Positions 48,565 to 60,602 of a stretch of DNA of 64,000 bases are shown one piece after another; positions within the stretch are counted from its first letter, which is position 1, and every line of letters starts with the position of its first letter. Below the pieces are notes generated by a model. It did no database searches, was not told the origin of the DNA, and saw only the letters and a program-made list of their open reading frames with translations. Location of the stretch: NCBI RefSeq assembly GCF_011386835.1, contig NC_088797.1:63265587-63329586 (forward strand), given 5' to 3'. This DNA comes from Chrysemys picta bellii. Taxonomy: Eukaryota > Chordata > Testudines > Emydidae. The position numbers and the translations under genes were made by a program.

Positions 48565-49800
48565 CTCATGAAAGACACCACCCAATCAGAGAAAAGACTT
48601 GCAGAGAGCAGTGAAGGGCGTTGGGAGACACACCTGGACCCTCCTGACAAGGGTGATAAGATTAAGGCATCTCCATTAGCATACAGAATGGAGAACAGAG
48701 AACCACACAGAACTCTGGGACCAGAAAAGTAGGGAAGCACTGCATCACGGAGGATCTCTGCTCCAGATGTTAATGAACCTACATCTGCACACACCCAGCT
48801 CAGCAGTTATCAGACCAATTATAGTAATAAATCCTTGATTGATATCCAAAATACTGAAGCAGCCTAATTGCATTGTGAGCTCCCTCGAAGAAAACACCAC
48901 CCATAGCCAAGAGTGATCAGCTCCTATCGTCTAGCCTAAAGAAAACCCTTGAGTCATCAGCTTACCCATAAATAAATCTAGTGTTCTCCCTTGAACCATT
49001 GTTGTTTCTCTACAAAACCCTCTACCTATGCCCAAGTAAGTGTTCTGATGCATGGACCCAAACTCTGCATCAGTTCTACTGGGACTCAGTCTCCTGACTG
49101 ATCGTGCTGGGGGCTCTGCCTGTCTCCAGCACTCAGGACCCTGAGCTAACACCATCACCTGGGAACCCTGACCAGTTCAAGCCTCATGAAGTAGGTGAGA
49201 TCCCTCCATCCCTCTCTCTCTCTGTTTTCTTTTCTGCCTCAGGTATTAACCTTTAATAATGTAACTTATGTTTGTTTAGCCCTCCTTGTGTAGTTATCAC
49301 TATTATTCAATAAATAACTTTTATGGTTAAGCTGGTTGCTTCTCTCTCCCTCTCTCTGACTTTACTTTTTTGTGTTTTTAGCTTCTCCATTTACTCTGCA
49401 GCAACGCTTCTTTTACCTAAGCTAAAGATCCCTGTAGCGCCCCAAAATAGTGTGGGGTTTGCTCATCAAGTGGGTTACTACCAGTACAATTGTAATGTGA
49501 AAGTGGGGATAGGGACGTGCTGAATCTGTGGCATATAAGGGTGGCAGCTTGAGAGTGCGGATTGACCAGGACCACTCAGACTTGCTCTGTTAGTGCCTGT
49601 GTGTATGTTCATCTGATTCTGGAGCTGGAGGAATCCAGCCCTGGGGAACCTAGATCCTGCAGGGTGGCTCCATTGGGAGGGGACTTGCAGAAGGGAGAAG
49701 TAGAGCTCCATATGAACACACAAGTGACACAAGCAATACATTAATAGAATTACAGAACCACACCCCTCCGAAGAGTAATCCTAATAAATGAGGATACCTC
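48565..49800 (+). repeat. LTR-like repeat, sense
   Basis: The stretch carries a tandem polyadenylation motif caataaataac near 49308-49318, followed by a CT-rich zone, the layout of an LTR R/U5 region. No TG/CA boundary pair or duplication was established. It abuts the miniature element at 48310-48560. Confidence 0.4.
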
Positions 49801-51540
49801 AAAGTAACGGGCACATCTGGTAACAGAGACTTGAACCACATTTCAGCCACTAATGACTATGTGTGTGAAAGATTTTCAACGTGTATTTTGGGGTCGGCTG
49901 TTGCTGGGTTTTTTAGGAAGTTTGGGAAAACCAGAGCACGAGAAAAGCCTGATTTTTTTACACCCTGCACATTTGCTGCCCCCTGCAGCTGCCTGAGCAG
50001 TAACATTGTGACATCAGAGATAATCAGCCACTTAGCACTCTCTCCCTCCAGGTCATTTGCACACTGGGAAAGTCACCAGGGCCCTGGCTGTCATGGCAAC
50101 AGCTGCCTTTGCTGATTTCCCATAACATTATTTCAGAGGAGCTGCAGTCAAAGCTGGGCTTGGATCAGCTGCTACTCGGTTCCTTTGGGCTTGTACTGGG
50201 GTACTCTACACTGCTTTTCGAAGGTACTTGCTGAAAAGGGGGTTACTTGAAACGAAGATAGAGAATTACAGCTCCTTTCATGTATATTGTTTATTTGCTT
50301 CTTACCCATTGGACGCTATATATGGCTTTCTGAATATTTACCTGTCGTCTCTTATCATCACAAGAAAGACTCGCACTTATTCCCCCCTCAAACAAGACTT
50401 TGTACAATGCTCAAACAAAAAACTGTGTTTCACATTAGTTAAGGTTGCTCTCATCAATAAACTAATCCACAAAAATTAGAAAATACAAAATTAGAGGATG
50501 AAAAGAGTGCAAAGTCAAGCACTCTCAAGTTAGAAAATGCCAGAATGAACATTGCTCATGAACCAGTCGGGACCCCCGCAGAGATCCAGTGCACCCCCAA
50601 ACAAACTCCAGGATCTTCTTCTGGAGGCTGACCAGGCTTCTCAAGAGCAGGCTCAGGGTATTGAACTGGTGCTAGAGCATGGACAGGAACAGCTGGTTGA
50701 TCACAAGTGCCCTGCCTCAAAAGGAAAGGCACCAGAGCAGCCCCATCCACCTCCTCCCCGGAACGGCGTGCTGCGGCTCCCTCCTCCCCCTAGCAAGGCT
50801 GATCCAGCTGATTGGCGGTGGCGGGGAGGGGAACGTAGCACGCTGGGGAAAGGGGCGGGGCAGGAGCCAGGCTGACAGCAGAGTCGCCACGGAGCTGCAG
50901 CATCTCCCAGTGTCAAGCTTCTCTGACCCCAGAGGAGAGAGCGGGGGGGCAGAGAAGAATGTGCCGGGGCCCCTTTCGATCGTGGGCCTGGTGCCATGGC
51001 GCCACTGGCGCCATTGTAAATCCGGTATTGCATTCAAGGGGTGTTTCTTTCACACCCCTGAGCGACGAAAGTGCAATGTCGATATGGCCTTAGTCAGCTC
51101 CCAGGTGAGAAAACTCCAAGGTTTTGCCACAAACCAGCTCTTAATCCCTCACCTTACACCTCCCAGTCCTTTGTTCTTAAGCTGTAGTCTCTGCTCAGCT
51201 TCCCTGCTGAGAATTGGGGAAATCCTCTCTCTGGGTCATTGGTTGTTAGGTGTCAATGTCCTGGTGACTGGGCTTTCTATTGTCCTCTCAGATTTTCCAC
51301 TGATATGGGTCTGTCTCGTTCAGTCCTTTTAATGACACATTCTGCCGGCTCAAACAGCTAGGCAACACACACACCCATGTGTATCAGCCTGCCCTGAGAG
51401 CAAACTTATTCCCCCACTGTGTAGCCACGTAAAGCGTAGGGGAAACCAAGGCACATTGGCTTCATAAAAAATATTACCAAAAATTCCTATTTCTTCACAG
51501 CTATGACCTTACAGTCCAGGCTGAGTATTGATACTAGGCA
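49801..51540. other. Intergenic with a GC-rich repeat and a miniature-element scrap
   Basis: 49801-50680 shows no feature. 50690-51000 is a GC-rich block of the same style as the hAT interiors, without defined ends. 51030-51095 holds a small hairpin (aaggggtgtttctttcacac) and a tail gtcgatatggcctta resembling an end of a miniature DNA transposon. No gene is supported. Confidence 0.4.
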
Positions 51541-51544
51541 CCGA

Positions 51545-53560
51545 TTCCTCATGTCATGGAGGCCCCACTTTTTGGACAGCAGGGCAAGCATGGCCTGCCC
51601 TGCACAACATGAGACATGCCCCACTCCCCGGGGCCTTGGTCCGGACAACGGCAATGTCTAGCCCAAGAACGTTCCAGAATGCACAGTATAACTCTCAAGT
51701 TCAGCCCATTATTGCCTAGAGATTTTATGTTAGGCATCGTATGGAGGGTTTCCAAGAACTCAGACAGAGTGAGAGGAAGCTCCAGCCAAACCCGGTCATT
51801 CACACTGACTGTGAGTGTGATCCCCCATGGGATCTCACAAGCATCAGCATTAGTTGGACCATGGAGAAGTCTGCATAGAAAGCTCCCATCCTTTCCTGCT
51901 TCTCCACTGGATCCGTAAGAGGGGTGCTGTCTTCTTCCAGAGGGCAGGTGGCATGCTTTTTCTCCATGGCATAGAAGCAGGAGCCGCAATCCACCTCCTG
52001 AAGAAGCTGGATACATGATCAGACAAAATCATCCTGCATCCAATGGTCATCAAGGACCCAGAGCTCATCCTGCTTCTCCTGACACTACTTGCAGCAGGAT
52101 GGATCTGCAGGGTGAGTGTCCAGGCACCTCTCCGGCTCCAAAACCTTCCACCCCAACTGCTCAATCGCCACATCCCTCCTCTGACTGGCCCCCCGATGTA
52201 GTCATGACAGAAGAACTAGGCATGTCTCTTCCCCACATCCCACCACCTCTCCTCCCGCCAGGCCAGCCAGAACTTCCAGGAGGCTGTTAAAATGCCAGTA
52301 GGCCAGCCCCAGCTGCCCAGGCATCAAATAAACCATCACGGATACCAGATGGTGGTCCAAGAAGGGGACCAACCTGATGCTGGAGGAGTGGGCCCACAAA
52401 GAGTTAAAAAGGAAACGTAAATGCGGTCCAGCCACGAGTGGCATGACTGAGTATACTCCACACAGACACAGGAAAAGGAGGTGGAGTCACCCAGGTGGTG
52501 GTTGCTCCAGACATCTACGAGGGCGTAACAATCTCCCTGAGGACATCCACTGTGGCCTAGCACTTCTCTCACGCACATCCAGAGTGCTGTTAAAATTCCC
52601 ACCCAGGACCAGGCACTTACGAGAATCCAAAGTGCCAAGGAAGGCAGAGCCCACTGATACAACTGCACCTGCTTCGGGATTGGGTATCGGGGCACAGATC
52701 AAGTTGACAAGATTGAGGATCAGCCCCTCCTTGCAGACCCTGAGGTGCAGATGGCACCCTGGCATGACCTCGGCAACCCCCAGGACCTTGGGCCATAGGT
52801 CCGGGGAAAACAGGGTGGCCATCCAGCCCAAGAGTGCAGTGAGGTGGCTGAAGTACACCCTCTTCCCTCCCACCCCAGCCGCCAGCTGGCTTTGGTGGCT
52901 GAATCTATGTGAGTCTCCTGCAGGAAGATCACAGAGTACCACCCCCACACCCCCCAAAGCGAGGAGAGCACCTAGCATCAGCAGAGACTCACCCTACAGC
53001 CTCTTGTATTTGTATTCAGAGATGCAATGGTAGTTGGTTTAATTGGGGGCAGCGGCACCACCTGCACCTGCAACCTGTGCTTGATCCCAAAGGTGTCAGG
53101 GAATTGTGGAATCTGTGAGTTCACTGGTAGGCTGCCGAGTGCCACTCCTTGATCCCTTGACCCTCCTGATACGGCCCTTTCACCCTGGAAGAGGAGATTG
53201 AAATCCCCCCCCACTTCTGGAGAGTGCCTTCCTCCTGGAGCCTCGTGAGTCTTCCAGGAATTGGTACAGCTTTTCCTGTAGCATGGCAGGAGCCGAGAGG
53301 TCTCCAGCCTTGACTGAGTCCATGGACTCCCAGTCATCCTCCAGCTGGCCCCCACCAACATCTCCACAGCCTTTTGGGCAGGGGAGTTTACCCTTACTTT
53401 GATGGTGATGGAATGCTGGCATACCACCACCTTTACCACATTGTCCACCTCGTCCCCAGACAAAGGAGTGAGTGGAGTACAGAAGCTCCTGGTGGAGCGG
53501 GGAAGGGAAACAAATACAACCCTTTGGTTAAGTGCCCCTTCTCCATGCATTTATGGAACT
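51545..53560 (-). pseudogene. Tx1-like non-LTR retrotransposon, decayed
   Basis: Frames on the - strand run in order. 53550-53040 holds a basic region of an ORF1-like end. 52978-52487 carries an endonuclease with GWMATLFSPDLW then CLVLGGNFNSTLD, the GDFN-type catalytic segment. Near 52640-52330 are a LDRIYVS segment and SIRLVPFLDHHLVSV. 52300-51550 leads into the reverse transcriptase with LELPLTLSEFLETLHTMP and KSLGNNGLN (usual KSPG.DGL). Such LINEs make an APE-type endonuclease plus reverse transcriptase. Frame changes and stops are frequent, and the catalytic reverse transcriptase core is missing. Confidence 0.8.
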
Positions 53561-54240
53561 CAAACATCTACAAACACAAGATCCCCTCCTCCTTCCTTCT
53601 CTCTTGCTTTTCCTTTGCTGCAGAAATTGCTGGCGTTGGATCATCCATGATCACAATGGACAGACCCAAGCCTTCCCTGCCCTCAGTGTACAGTAAATTC
53701 AACACATCCATTGTTGTGCTCAACCAGGAGGAGCAAGCAAACCCATGAATGATTAGTTGTATCTTTTATTAACCTCAGGGGACAAGGCCTTTTCTGCTTG
53801 TCTTTACTTGTCATTCCTTGTGAATCTGCTCCAGTGACCTTCATACTTTCTTCTTCATGCTTTTAAATCCTCGGCTGGCGCCCTGCCCGAAGCAAACGGT
53901 TGATGGGATTCTGCAACATAAATATACCATGTTAATACAAAAATCTTGATGTCTTGTTTTTTTGTACTTATGCATGTGCCACTCATAGCACACTTAACCG
54001 GAATGGTCACTTTGCTGAGATGCCTAACAAGAAACCAACTTATTCTGATAGGAAATGACAATGACTGCTGTTTAACAGAGAGCGCATTAGCAAAAGTTCT
54101 GCTTCATAGGGACACAGTCAGCAATGTAAAGGCAGGACCTGAACAGGGAAGGATTGGTCTGTGAGGAGACAGCATACTTCCACCTCTCCTTGGCAACCCT
54201 TTAGTTCTCCACACCCTAAACTCTTTAAAAATCCCCCTAG
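53561..54240. other. Intergenic, no feature recognised
   Basis: The first part may be the 5' flank of the Tx1-like element. No splice-bounded frame or repeat end is evident. Confidence 0.4.
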
Positions 54241-55525
54241 CCCTTATGAACGCTATTTAACATCTTCATCAATGACTTGGAAGAAAACATAAAATCATGA
54301 CTGATAACATTTGCAGATGATACAAAGATTGGGAGAGTGGTAAATAAGGTCACTGATTCAGAGCAATATGGATCACTTGGTAAACTGGCCACAAGCAAAT
54401 AATATGCATTTTAATACAGTTAAATGTAAATGTATACATTTGGGAATAAAGAATGTAGGCCATACTTACAGGATGGGGGACCCTATCCTGGGAAGCAGTG
54501 ACATTGAAAGAGATTTGGAGGTCATGGCAGATAATCAACTGAACATGAGTTCCCAGTGTGACACTGTGGTCAAAAAGCTAATGTGATCCTGAGATGCATA
54601 AACAGGGGAATTTCAAGTAGGAGTAGAGAGGTTATTTTACCTCAGTATTTGCCACTGGTGCAACTGCTGCTGTAATACTGTGTCCAGTTCTGGTGCTCAT
54701 GATTCAAGAAGGATGTTTATAGATTGAAGAGGGTCCATAGAATGATTAAAGAATTAGAAAACATGCCTTCTAGAATCATAGGACTGGAAAGGACCTCAAG
54801 AGGTCATCTAGTCCAGTCCCCTGCACTCATGGCAGGGCTACGTATTATCTAGACCATCCCTAACAGGTATTTGTTTAACTTGCTCTTAAAATCTTCACTG
54901 ATGGAGATTCCACAACCTCCCCAGGCAATTTATTTCAGTGCTTAACTACCCAGACAGTTAGGATGTTTTTCCTAATGTCCAACCTAAACCTCCCTTGCTG
55001 CTATTTACGCCCATTGCTTCTTGTCCTATCCTCAGCGGTTAAGAACAATTTTTCTCTCTCCTCCTTGTAACAACTTTTTATGTACTTGAAAACTGTTATG
55101 TCCCCTTATAATGATAAGCTAAATAGATTGAGCTTCTTGAGTGTAACAAAAAGAAGGTTAAGGGGTGACTTGATTACTGTCTACAAGTATCTACATGGGG
55201 AGCAAATATTTAATTATGGGCTCTTCAATGTAGCAGCTAAAGATATAATATGATCCAAAGGCTGGAATTTGAAGCTAGACAAATTCAGACTGGAAATAAA
55301 GGCATACATTTTCAATGGTGAGAGTAATGAATCATTAGAACAATTTACCAAGGGTCACGATAAATTCTCCATCACTGACAACTTTTAAAGCAAGATTAGA
55401 TGTTTTTCTAAAAGATCTGCTCTAGGAATTATGGTATTTTGGGGAAGTTCTCTGGCCTGTGACATATAGGAGGTCAGGCTAGATGATTCACAATGGTCCC
55501 TTCTGGCTTTGGAATTTATGAATGA
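54241..55525 (+). pseudogene. CR1-like LINE 3' half, split by another CR1
   Basis: 54241-54770 gives [10 protein letters not shown], a damaged FADDTKIG-type box and DLEVMADNQLNMSSQ. The sequence resumes at about 55126 with agattgagcttcttgagtg and continues to the 3' end (ggtcccttctggctttgg) at 55525. It is 5'-truncated with several stops. The antisense CR1 at 54772-55125 divides it. Confidence 0.85.
54772..55125 (-). mobile_element. CR1 LINE 3' end, antisense, nested
   Basis: The sequence tagaatcataggactggaaa, then ggacctcaagaggtcatcta, is the reverse complement of a CR1 3' end with its octamer-like tail (agaatcata). It continues about 350 bp into the coding end. It interrupts the sense CR1 copy, so it is younger than that copy. 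Confidence 0.85.
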
Positions 55526-56404
55526 TACATTCTGTTCACATTTTGAAGGGTTTTTAACTGATGCAGCGGTGTCTGCCTGCAGAAAACCTGAAACAGCATC
55601 TGTGAGGTTTGAATTTCCTTGTTCATCTCATCCAGTCGGTGAGTTAGAGATCTGAGTTGACATGTCAACACTTAACTATTTCACTGCCCAAAGGGGGGGG
55701 GGGAGGGAGGGGAATATCACATTATGAAGATCTGCATAAGCCACTATGAGTAACAGCTCATTTTGGCCCCATGTATGTTACACCTGGAAGATACTTCCTC
55801 TTATTCCTTCCTCCTCCTAAATCAAGGAGCCAAGCCCCAAGAGGCTAGCAAGGCAAGCCTCACCAAGGGGAGTCGAGCCCAGCAGAACACACATGATCAT
55901 TTTTTGAACATCTGCACAGTTTAATGTGAGCAGTGTCTTATTTTAGCATCTGAAGCAGAAGGACCTTATTTTGTGGGCAGAACTTGGAAAACCACTACTC
56001 GCCCCCAATTCAACTTTTTGGTAAAGTGAAGTTTAAGTTATACATTTGTATCTTAAAGGAGACTGAAAAGTCTGGGGGTAGGCCCTGTCTATACAACAAA
56101 GTTGCAGTGATTTAACTTCATTGGTTTAGAAAGCAATATAGCTAAATGCGTGCAATATCCTTTTGTAGGCTTTGAAATTTTTACCATTATTATGGGTAGG
56201 CAAGGCTTGAAGTCTGGGACTGAGGCCTGAGCCAAGTTAGGTAATTTTACAAAAATATTCACCCTGTTTTTCTGGATCAGTGTTAGCCCTTGTGTAAGCA
56301 AGTCTCCTGCAGCTAGAGCCATTTTCCCACCATCTCATTTGAACTTTTTTCACCATATTAACGGACAATATGGTAAAAATGTGCCTGGCCAGTAGAGCCT
56401 CATC
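55526..56404. other. Intergenic, no feature recognised
   Basis: A G-run at about 55694-55703 is the only simple repeat noted. Frames are short and match no family. Confidence 0.4.
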
Positions 56405-56510
56405 TATGGCCTGGTCTACACTACGAGTTTAGGTCGACTTTAGCGTTAAATTGAATTAAGCCTGGACACGTTCACACGACGAAGCCCTTTCTTTCGACTT
56501 AAAGGGCCCT

Positions 56511-57256
56511 TGTCAAGGCTGTATCCCCACTTTGAACTTTAGGGTACAAATGTGGGGGCCTGCATGAAAACTTCTAAGCTTAACTACCAGCTTAGCTCTG
56601 GTCCGCTGCCACCATCTCAAAGCTAATTCCCTTCCCTGGGTAGCCTTGAGAAACCTTTCACCAATTCCCTGGTGATTACAGATCCAACCCCCTTGGATCT
56701 AAAAACAAGGAAAAATCAATTAGGTTCTTAAAAAGAAGGCTTTTAATTAAAGAAAAAGGTAAAAATCATCTCTGTAAAATCAGGATGGAAAATAACTTTA
56801 CAGGGTAATCAAACTTAAAGAGCTCAGAGGACCCCCCTCTAGCCTCAGGTTCAAAGCATAGCAAACAAAGATAAACACTTTAGTAAAAGGTACATTTACA
56901 AGTTGAGAAAACAAAGTAAAACTAAGACGCCTTGCCTGGCTATTTACTTACAAGTTTGAAATAGGAGAGACTTGTTTAGGAAGATGTGGAGAACCTGGAT
57001 TGATGTCTGGTCCCTCTCAGTCCCAAGAGCGAACGAACTCCCAAATAAAGAGCACAAACAAAAGCCTTCCGCTCCCCCCCCCCCCAAGATTTGAAAGTAT
57101 CTTGTCCCCTTATTGGTCCTTTGGGTCAGATGCCAGCCAGGTTACCTGAGCTTCTTAACCCTTTACAGGGAAAAGGATTTTGGAGTCTCTGGCCAGGAGG
57201 GATTTTATAGTACTGTACACAGGACAGCTGTTACCCTTCCCTTTATACTTATGACA
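56511..57256. mobile_element. Solo LTR nested in Harbinger
   Basis: The 746-bp unit runs from TGTCA to TGACA and is flanked by a perfect 5-bp duplication GCCCT (56506-56510 and 57257-57261). Removing it restores a continuous Harbinger end like that at 17944. A C-run lies at about 57076-57085. No retroviral coding sequence remains. Confidence 0.9.
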
Positions 57257-57540
57257 GCCCTTTAAACCGGTTTCTTTACACCGCCTCCAACGAGGGGATT
57301 AGCGATAAAATCGGCCTTTGCGGGTCGGAATTGGGGTAGTGTGGACGGAATTCGACGTTATTGGCCTCCGGGAGCTATCCCACAGTGCTTCATTGTGACC
57401 GCTCTGGACAGCACTCTCAACTCAGATGCACTGACCAGGTAGACAGGAAAAGCCCCGCGAACGTTTGAATTTCATTTCCTGTTTGCCCAGCGTGGAGAGC
57501 ACAGGTGACCACGCAGAGCTCATCAGCACAGGTAACCGTG

Positions 57541-59513
57541 ATGGAGTCCCAGGATCGCAAAAGAGCTCCAGCATGGACAGAACGGGAGGTACGGGATCTG
57601 CTCGCCATATGGGGAGATGAATCAGTGCTAGCTGAACTCCGTAGCAGTAAAAGAAATGGCAAAGTATTAGAAAAGGTCTCCAAGGCCATGAAGGACAGAG
57701 GCCATAACAGGGACGCACAGCAGTGCCACGTGAAAATTAAGGAGCTACGGCAAGCCTACCACAAAGCCAGAGAAGCAAACGGAAAGTCCGGGGCAGAGCC
57801 GCAAACTTGCCGCTTCTACGTGGAGCTGCATGCCATTCTAGTGGGTGCAGCCACCACTACCCCAACTGTGTGCTATGACTCCCTCACTGGAGAAACACAG
57901 GGAAGAGGGTTCGGGGAACGAGGAAGATGAGGATGGGGGTAATGTAGGTAGCTCACAGCAGCAAGGAAGCGGAGAAACCGGTTTCCCCAACAGCCAGGAT
58001 ATGTTTGTCACCCTGGACCTGGAACCAGTAACCCCCGAACTCACCCAAGACCCTCAGGGCACACAGGGGACCTCTGGTGAGTGTACCTTTGTAAATATTA
58101 CACATGGCTTAAAAGCAAGCGTGTTCAATGATTAATTTGCCCTGGCAATCGCGGCCAGTACAGCTACTGGAAAAGTCTGTTAACGTGTATGGGGATGGAG
58201 CGGAAATCCTCCAGGGACATCTCCAGAAAGCTCTCCTTCATGTACTCCCAAAGCCTTTGCAAAAGGTTTCTGGGGAGGGCTGCCTTATCCCGTCCGCCAT
58301 GGTAGGACACTTTACCACGCCAGGCCAGTAGCACGTAGTCTGGAATCATTGCATAACAAAGCATTGTAGCATATGGTCCCGGTGTTTGCTGGCATGCAGA
58401 CAACATCCATTCCTTATCGCTCTTTGTTATCCTCAGGAGAGTAATATCATTCATGGTCACCTGGTTGAAATGGGGTGATTTTATTAAGGGGACATTCAGA
58501 GGTGCCCGTTCCTGCTCTGCTGAACAGAAATGTTCCCCGCTGTTAGCCACGCGGTGGGGGGAGGGGTGAAGTCATCATCCCAGAGAATTGGGTGTGAGGG
58601 GGATTTGTTGGGTTTGTGCTGCATGTTAACCCGGAAACCGCAGCCCCTCCTTTTACATTGCAAACCCATTTTAAATGGCCAACCCAATTCATCCTTGATA
58701 TAGGAAATGAGGGCGCTGCTGTTTGAAACCATTCCCACATGTTAATAAGGTTAAAAAAGCCGAAAGACTGTGGCTTACCATGGCTGCCTGCAAGCCGAAA
58801 TCTGTTGCCTGGCACCGCGTGAGTGATCTCTCACACGAAACTGGCAGGCCCTCACTATCAGAGGAAAAATGCGACCTTGTAACGAAAGAGTGTACCCATT
58901 GTTCTCTAAAATGTGTCTTTTTTAACCACCTCTCCCTTCTCCTCCACCAGCTGCAAATGTTTCTCCTTCACAGAGGCTAGTGAACATTAGAAAGAGAAAA
59001 CGGAGGACGCGGGACGATATGTTCACGGAGCTCCAGATGTCCTCCCACGCTGATAGAGCACAGCAGAATGCGTGGAGGCAGTCAATGTCAGACATCAGGA
59101 AAGCACAATATGAACGAGAGGAGAGGTGGCGGGCTGAATCGCGGGCTGAACAGAGCAAGTTGCAGGCTGAAGATGATAGGTGGCGTCAGCTTGCAGACAG
59201 AAGGCAAGAGCATCAAACTGATATGCTCCAGCGTATGGTTGAGCTGCAGGAAAGGCAGCAGGAGCAGAGACCGCCGCTACAGCCCCTGTGTAACCAACAG
59301 CCCTCCTCCCCAAGTTCCATAGCCTCCTCACCCAGACGCCCAAGAACGTGGTGGGGGGGCCTCCGGCCACCCAGTCACTCCACCCCAGATATTTGCCCGA
59401 GCATCAGAAGGCTGGTTAAAGTTTTAAAATGCAGTGTGTCCTTTTCCTTCCCTCCTCCCCCACCCATCCCGGGCTACCTTGGCAATTATCCCCCTAGTTG
59501 TGTGATGAATTAA
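57541..59513 (+). pseudogene. Harbinger Myb-like DNA-binding protein, two exons, frameshifted
   Basis: The start ATG at 57541 opens MESQDRKRAPAWTEREV. A Myb/SANT-type helix domain follows over about residues 8-100 (WTEREVRDLLAIWGDES, then CHVKIKELRQAYHKA, then CRFYVELHAIL). An acidic stretch leads to a donor TCTG|GTGAGT at 58076/58077. The matching acceptor CCACCAG|CT is at 58950/58951. Exon 2 encodes a basic segment (RKRKRRTRDDMF) and a long coiled coil rich in Glu, Arg and Gln. In this superfamily the Myb protein carries transposase into the nucleus and to the element ends. A frame shift between about 57880 and 57910 breaks exon 1, so no full protein is made. Confidence 0.88.
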
Positions 59514-59673
59514 TAAAGAGTGCATGAATGTGAAATAACAATGACTTTATTGCCTCTGCAAGCGGTGCTCAAAGTGGGGAGGGGAGGGTGGGGTGGTTGG
59601 TTTACAGGGAAGTAGAGTGAACCGGGTGGGGGGGGGGGGCAGAGGGTTCATCAAGGAGAAACAAACAGAAGTT

Positions 59674-60602
59674 TCACACCGTAGCCTGGCCAGTAACAAA
59701 ACTCGTTTTCAAAGCTTCTCTGATGCACACCGCGCCCTGCTGTGCTCCTCTAACCGCCCTGGTGTCTGGCTGCGCGTAATCAGCGGCCAGGCGATTTGCC
59801 TCAACCTCCCACCCCGCCATAAATGTCTCCCCCTTACTCTCACAGATATTGTGGAGCGCACAGCAAGTAGCAATAACAATGGGGATATTCTTTTCGCTGA
59901 GGTCTGAGCGAGTCAGTAAGCTGCGCCAGCGCGCTTTTAAACGTCCAAATGCACATTCCACCACCATTCGGCACTTGCTCAGCCTGTAGTTGAACAGGTC
60001 CTGACTCCTGTCCAGGCTGCCTGTGTACGGCTTCATGAGCCATGGCATTAAGGGGTAGGCTGGGTCCCATCCACTATTGACTGCACGTTGCCCAGAGTCA
60101 CTACCCTTGATATCACCAGGTCTTTCATTGCCCTGGCAAATTGGATCACAGCAGCCCCCACAGTAGATTTGCCCACTCCAAATTGATTCCTGACTGACCG
60201 GTAGTTGTCTGGTGTTGCAAGCTTCCACAGGGCTATCGCCACTCGCTTCTCAACTGTGAGGGCTGCTCTCATCCTGGTATTCTGGCGCTTCAGGTCAGGG
60301 GAAAGCAAGTCACAAAGTTCCATGAAAGTGCCCTTACGCATGCGAAAGTTTCGCAGCCACTGGGAATCGTCCCACACCTGCAGCACGATGCGGTCCCACC
60401 AGTCTGTGCTTGTTTCCCGGGCCCAGAATCGGCGTTCCACACCATGAACCTGCCCCAGTAACACCATGATTTCCACATTGCTGGGGCCTGTGCCTTGTGA
60501 GAGGTCTATGTCCATGTCAATTTCCTCATCGCTCTCGTCGCCATGCTGCAATCGCCTCCTCGGCTGGTCCCGGTTTCGCTTTGGCATGTCCTGGCTCTGC
60601 AT
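59674..60602 (-). pseudogene. PIF/Harbinger transposase with internal deletion
   Basis: Reading from ATG at 60602, 184 residues run through an acidic start (DESDEEIDMDID), TDWWDRIVLQVWDD, and a helix-turn-helix-like NYRSVRNQFGVGKSTVG, up to LGNVQSIVDG. The frame then changes near 60080 and continues with DPAYPLMPWLMKP, FNYRLSKCRMVVECAFGRLK and the C-terminus, stopping at 59674. Harbinger nucleases use three acidic residues. The middle and last regions are kept (D in GDPAYP-type, E in VECAFG), but the DGTH region with the first aspartate is missing, as if deleted. The protein would be inactive. Distantly related HARBI1 is a host gene, but this copy sits in transposon ends. Confidence 0.9.

Noticed and set aside
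59674..60602. HARBI1 host gene
   Set aside because: The sequence lies inside Harbinger terminal repeats beside its Myb partner, has an internal deletion and a frame change, and so is a transposon copy.
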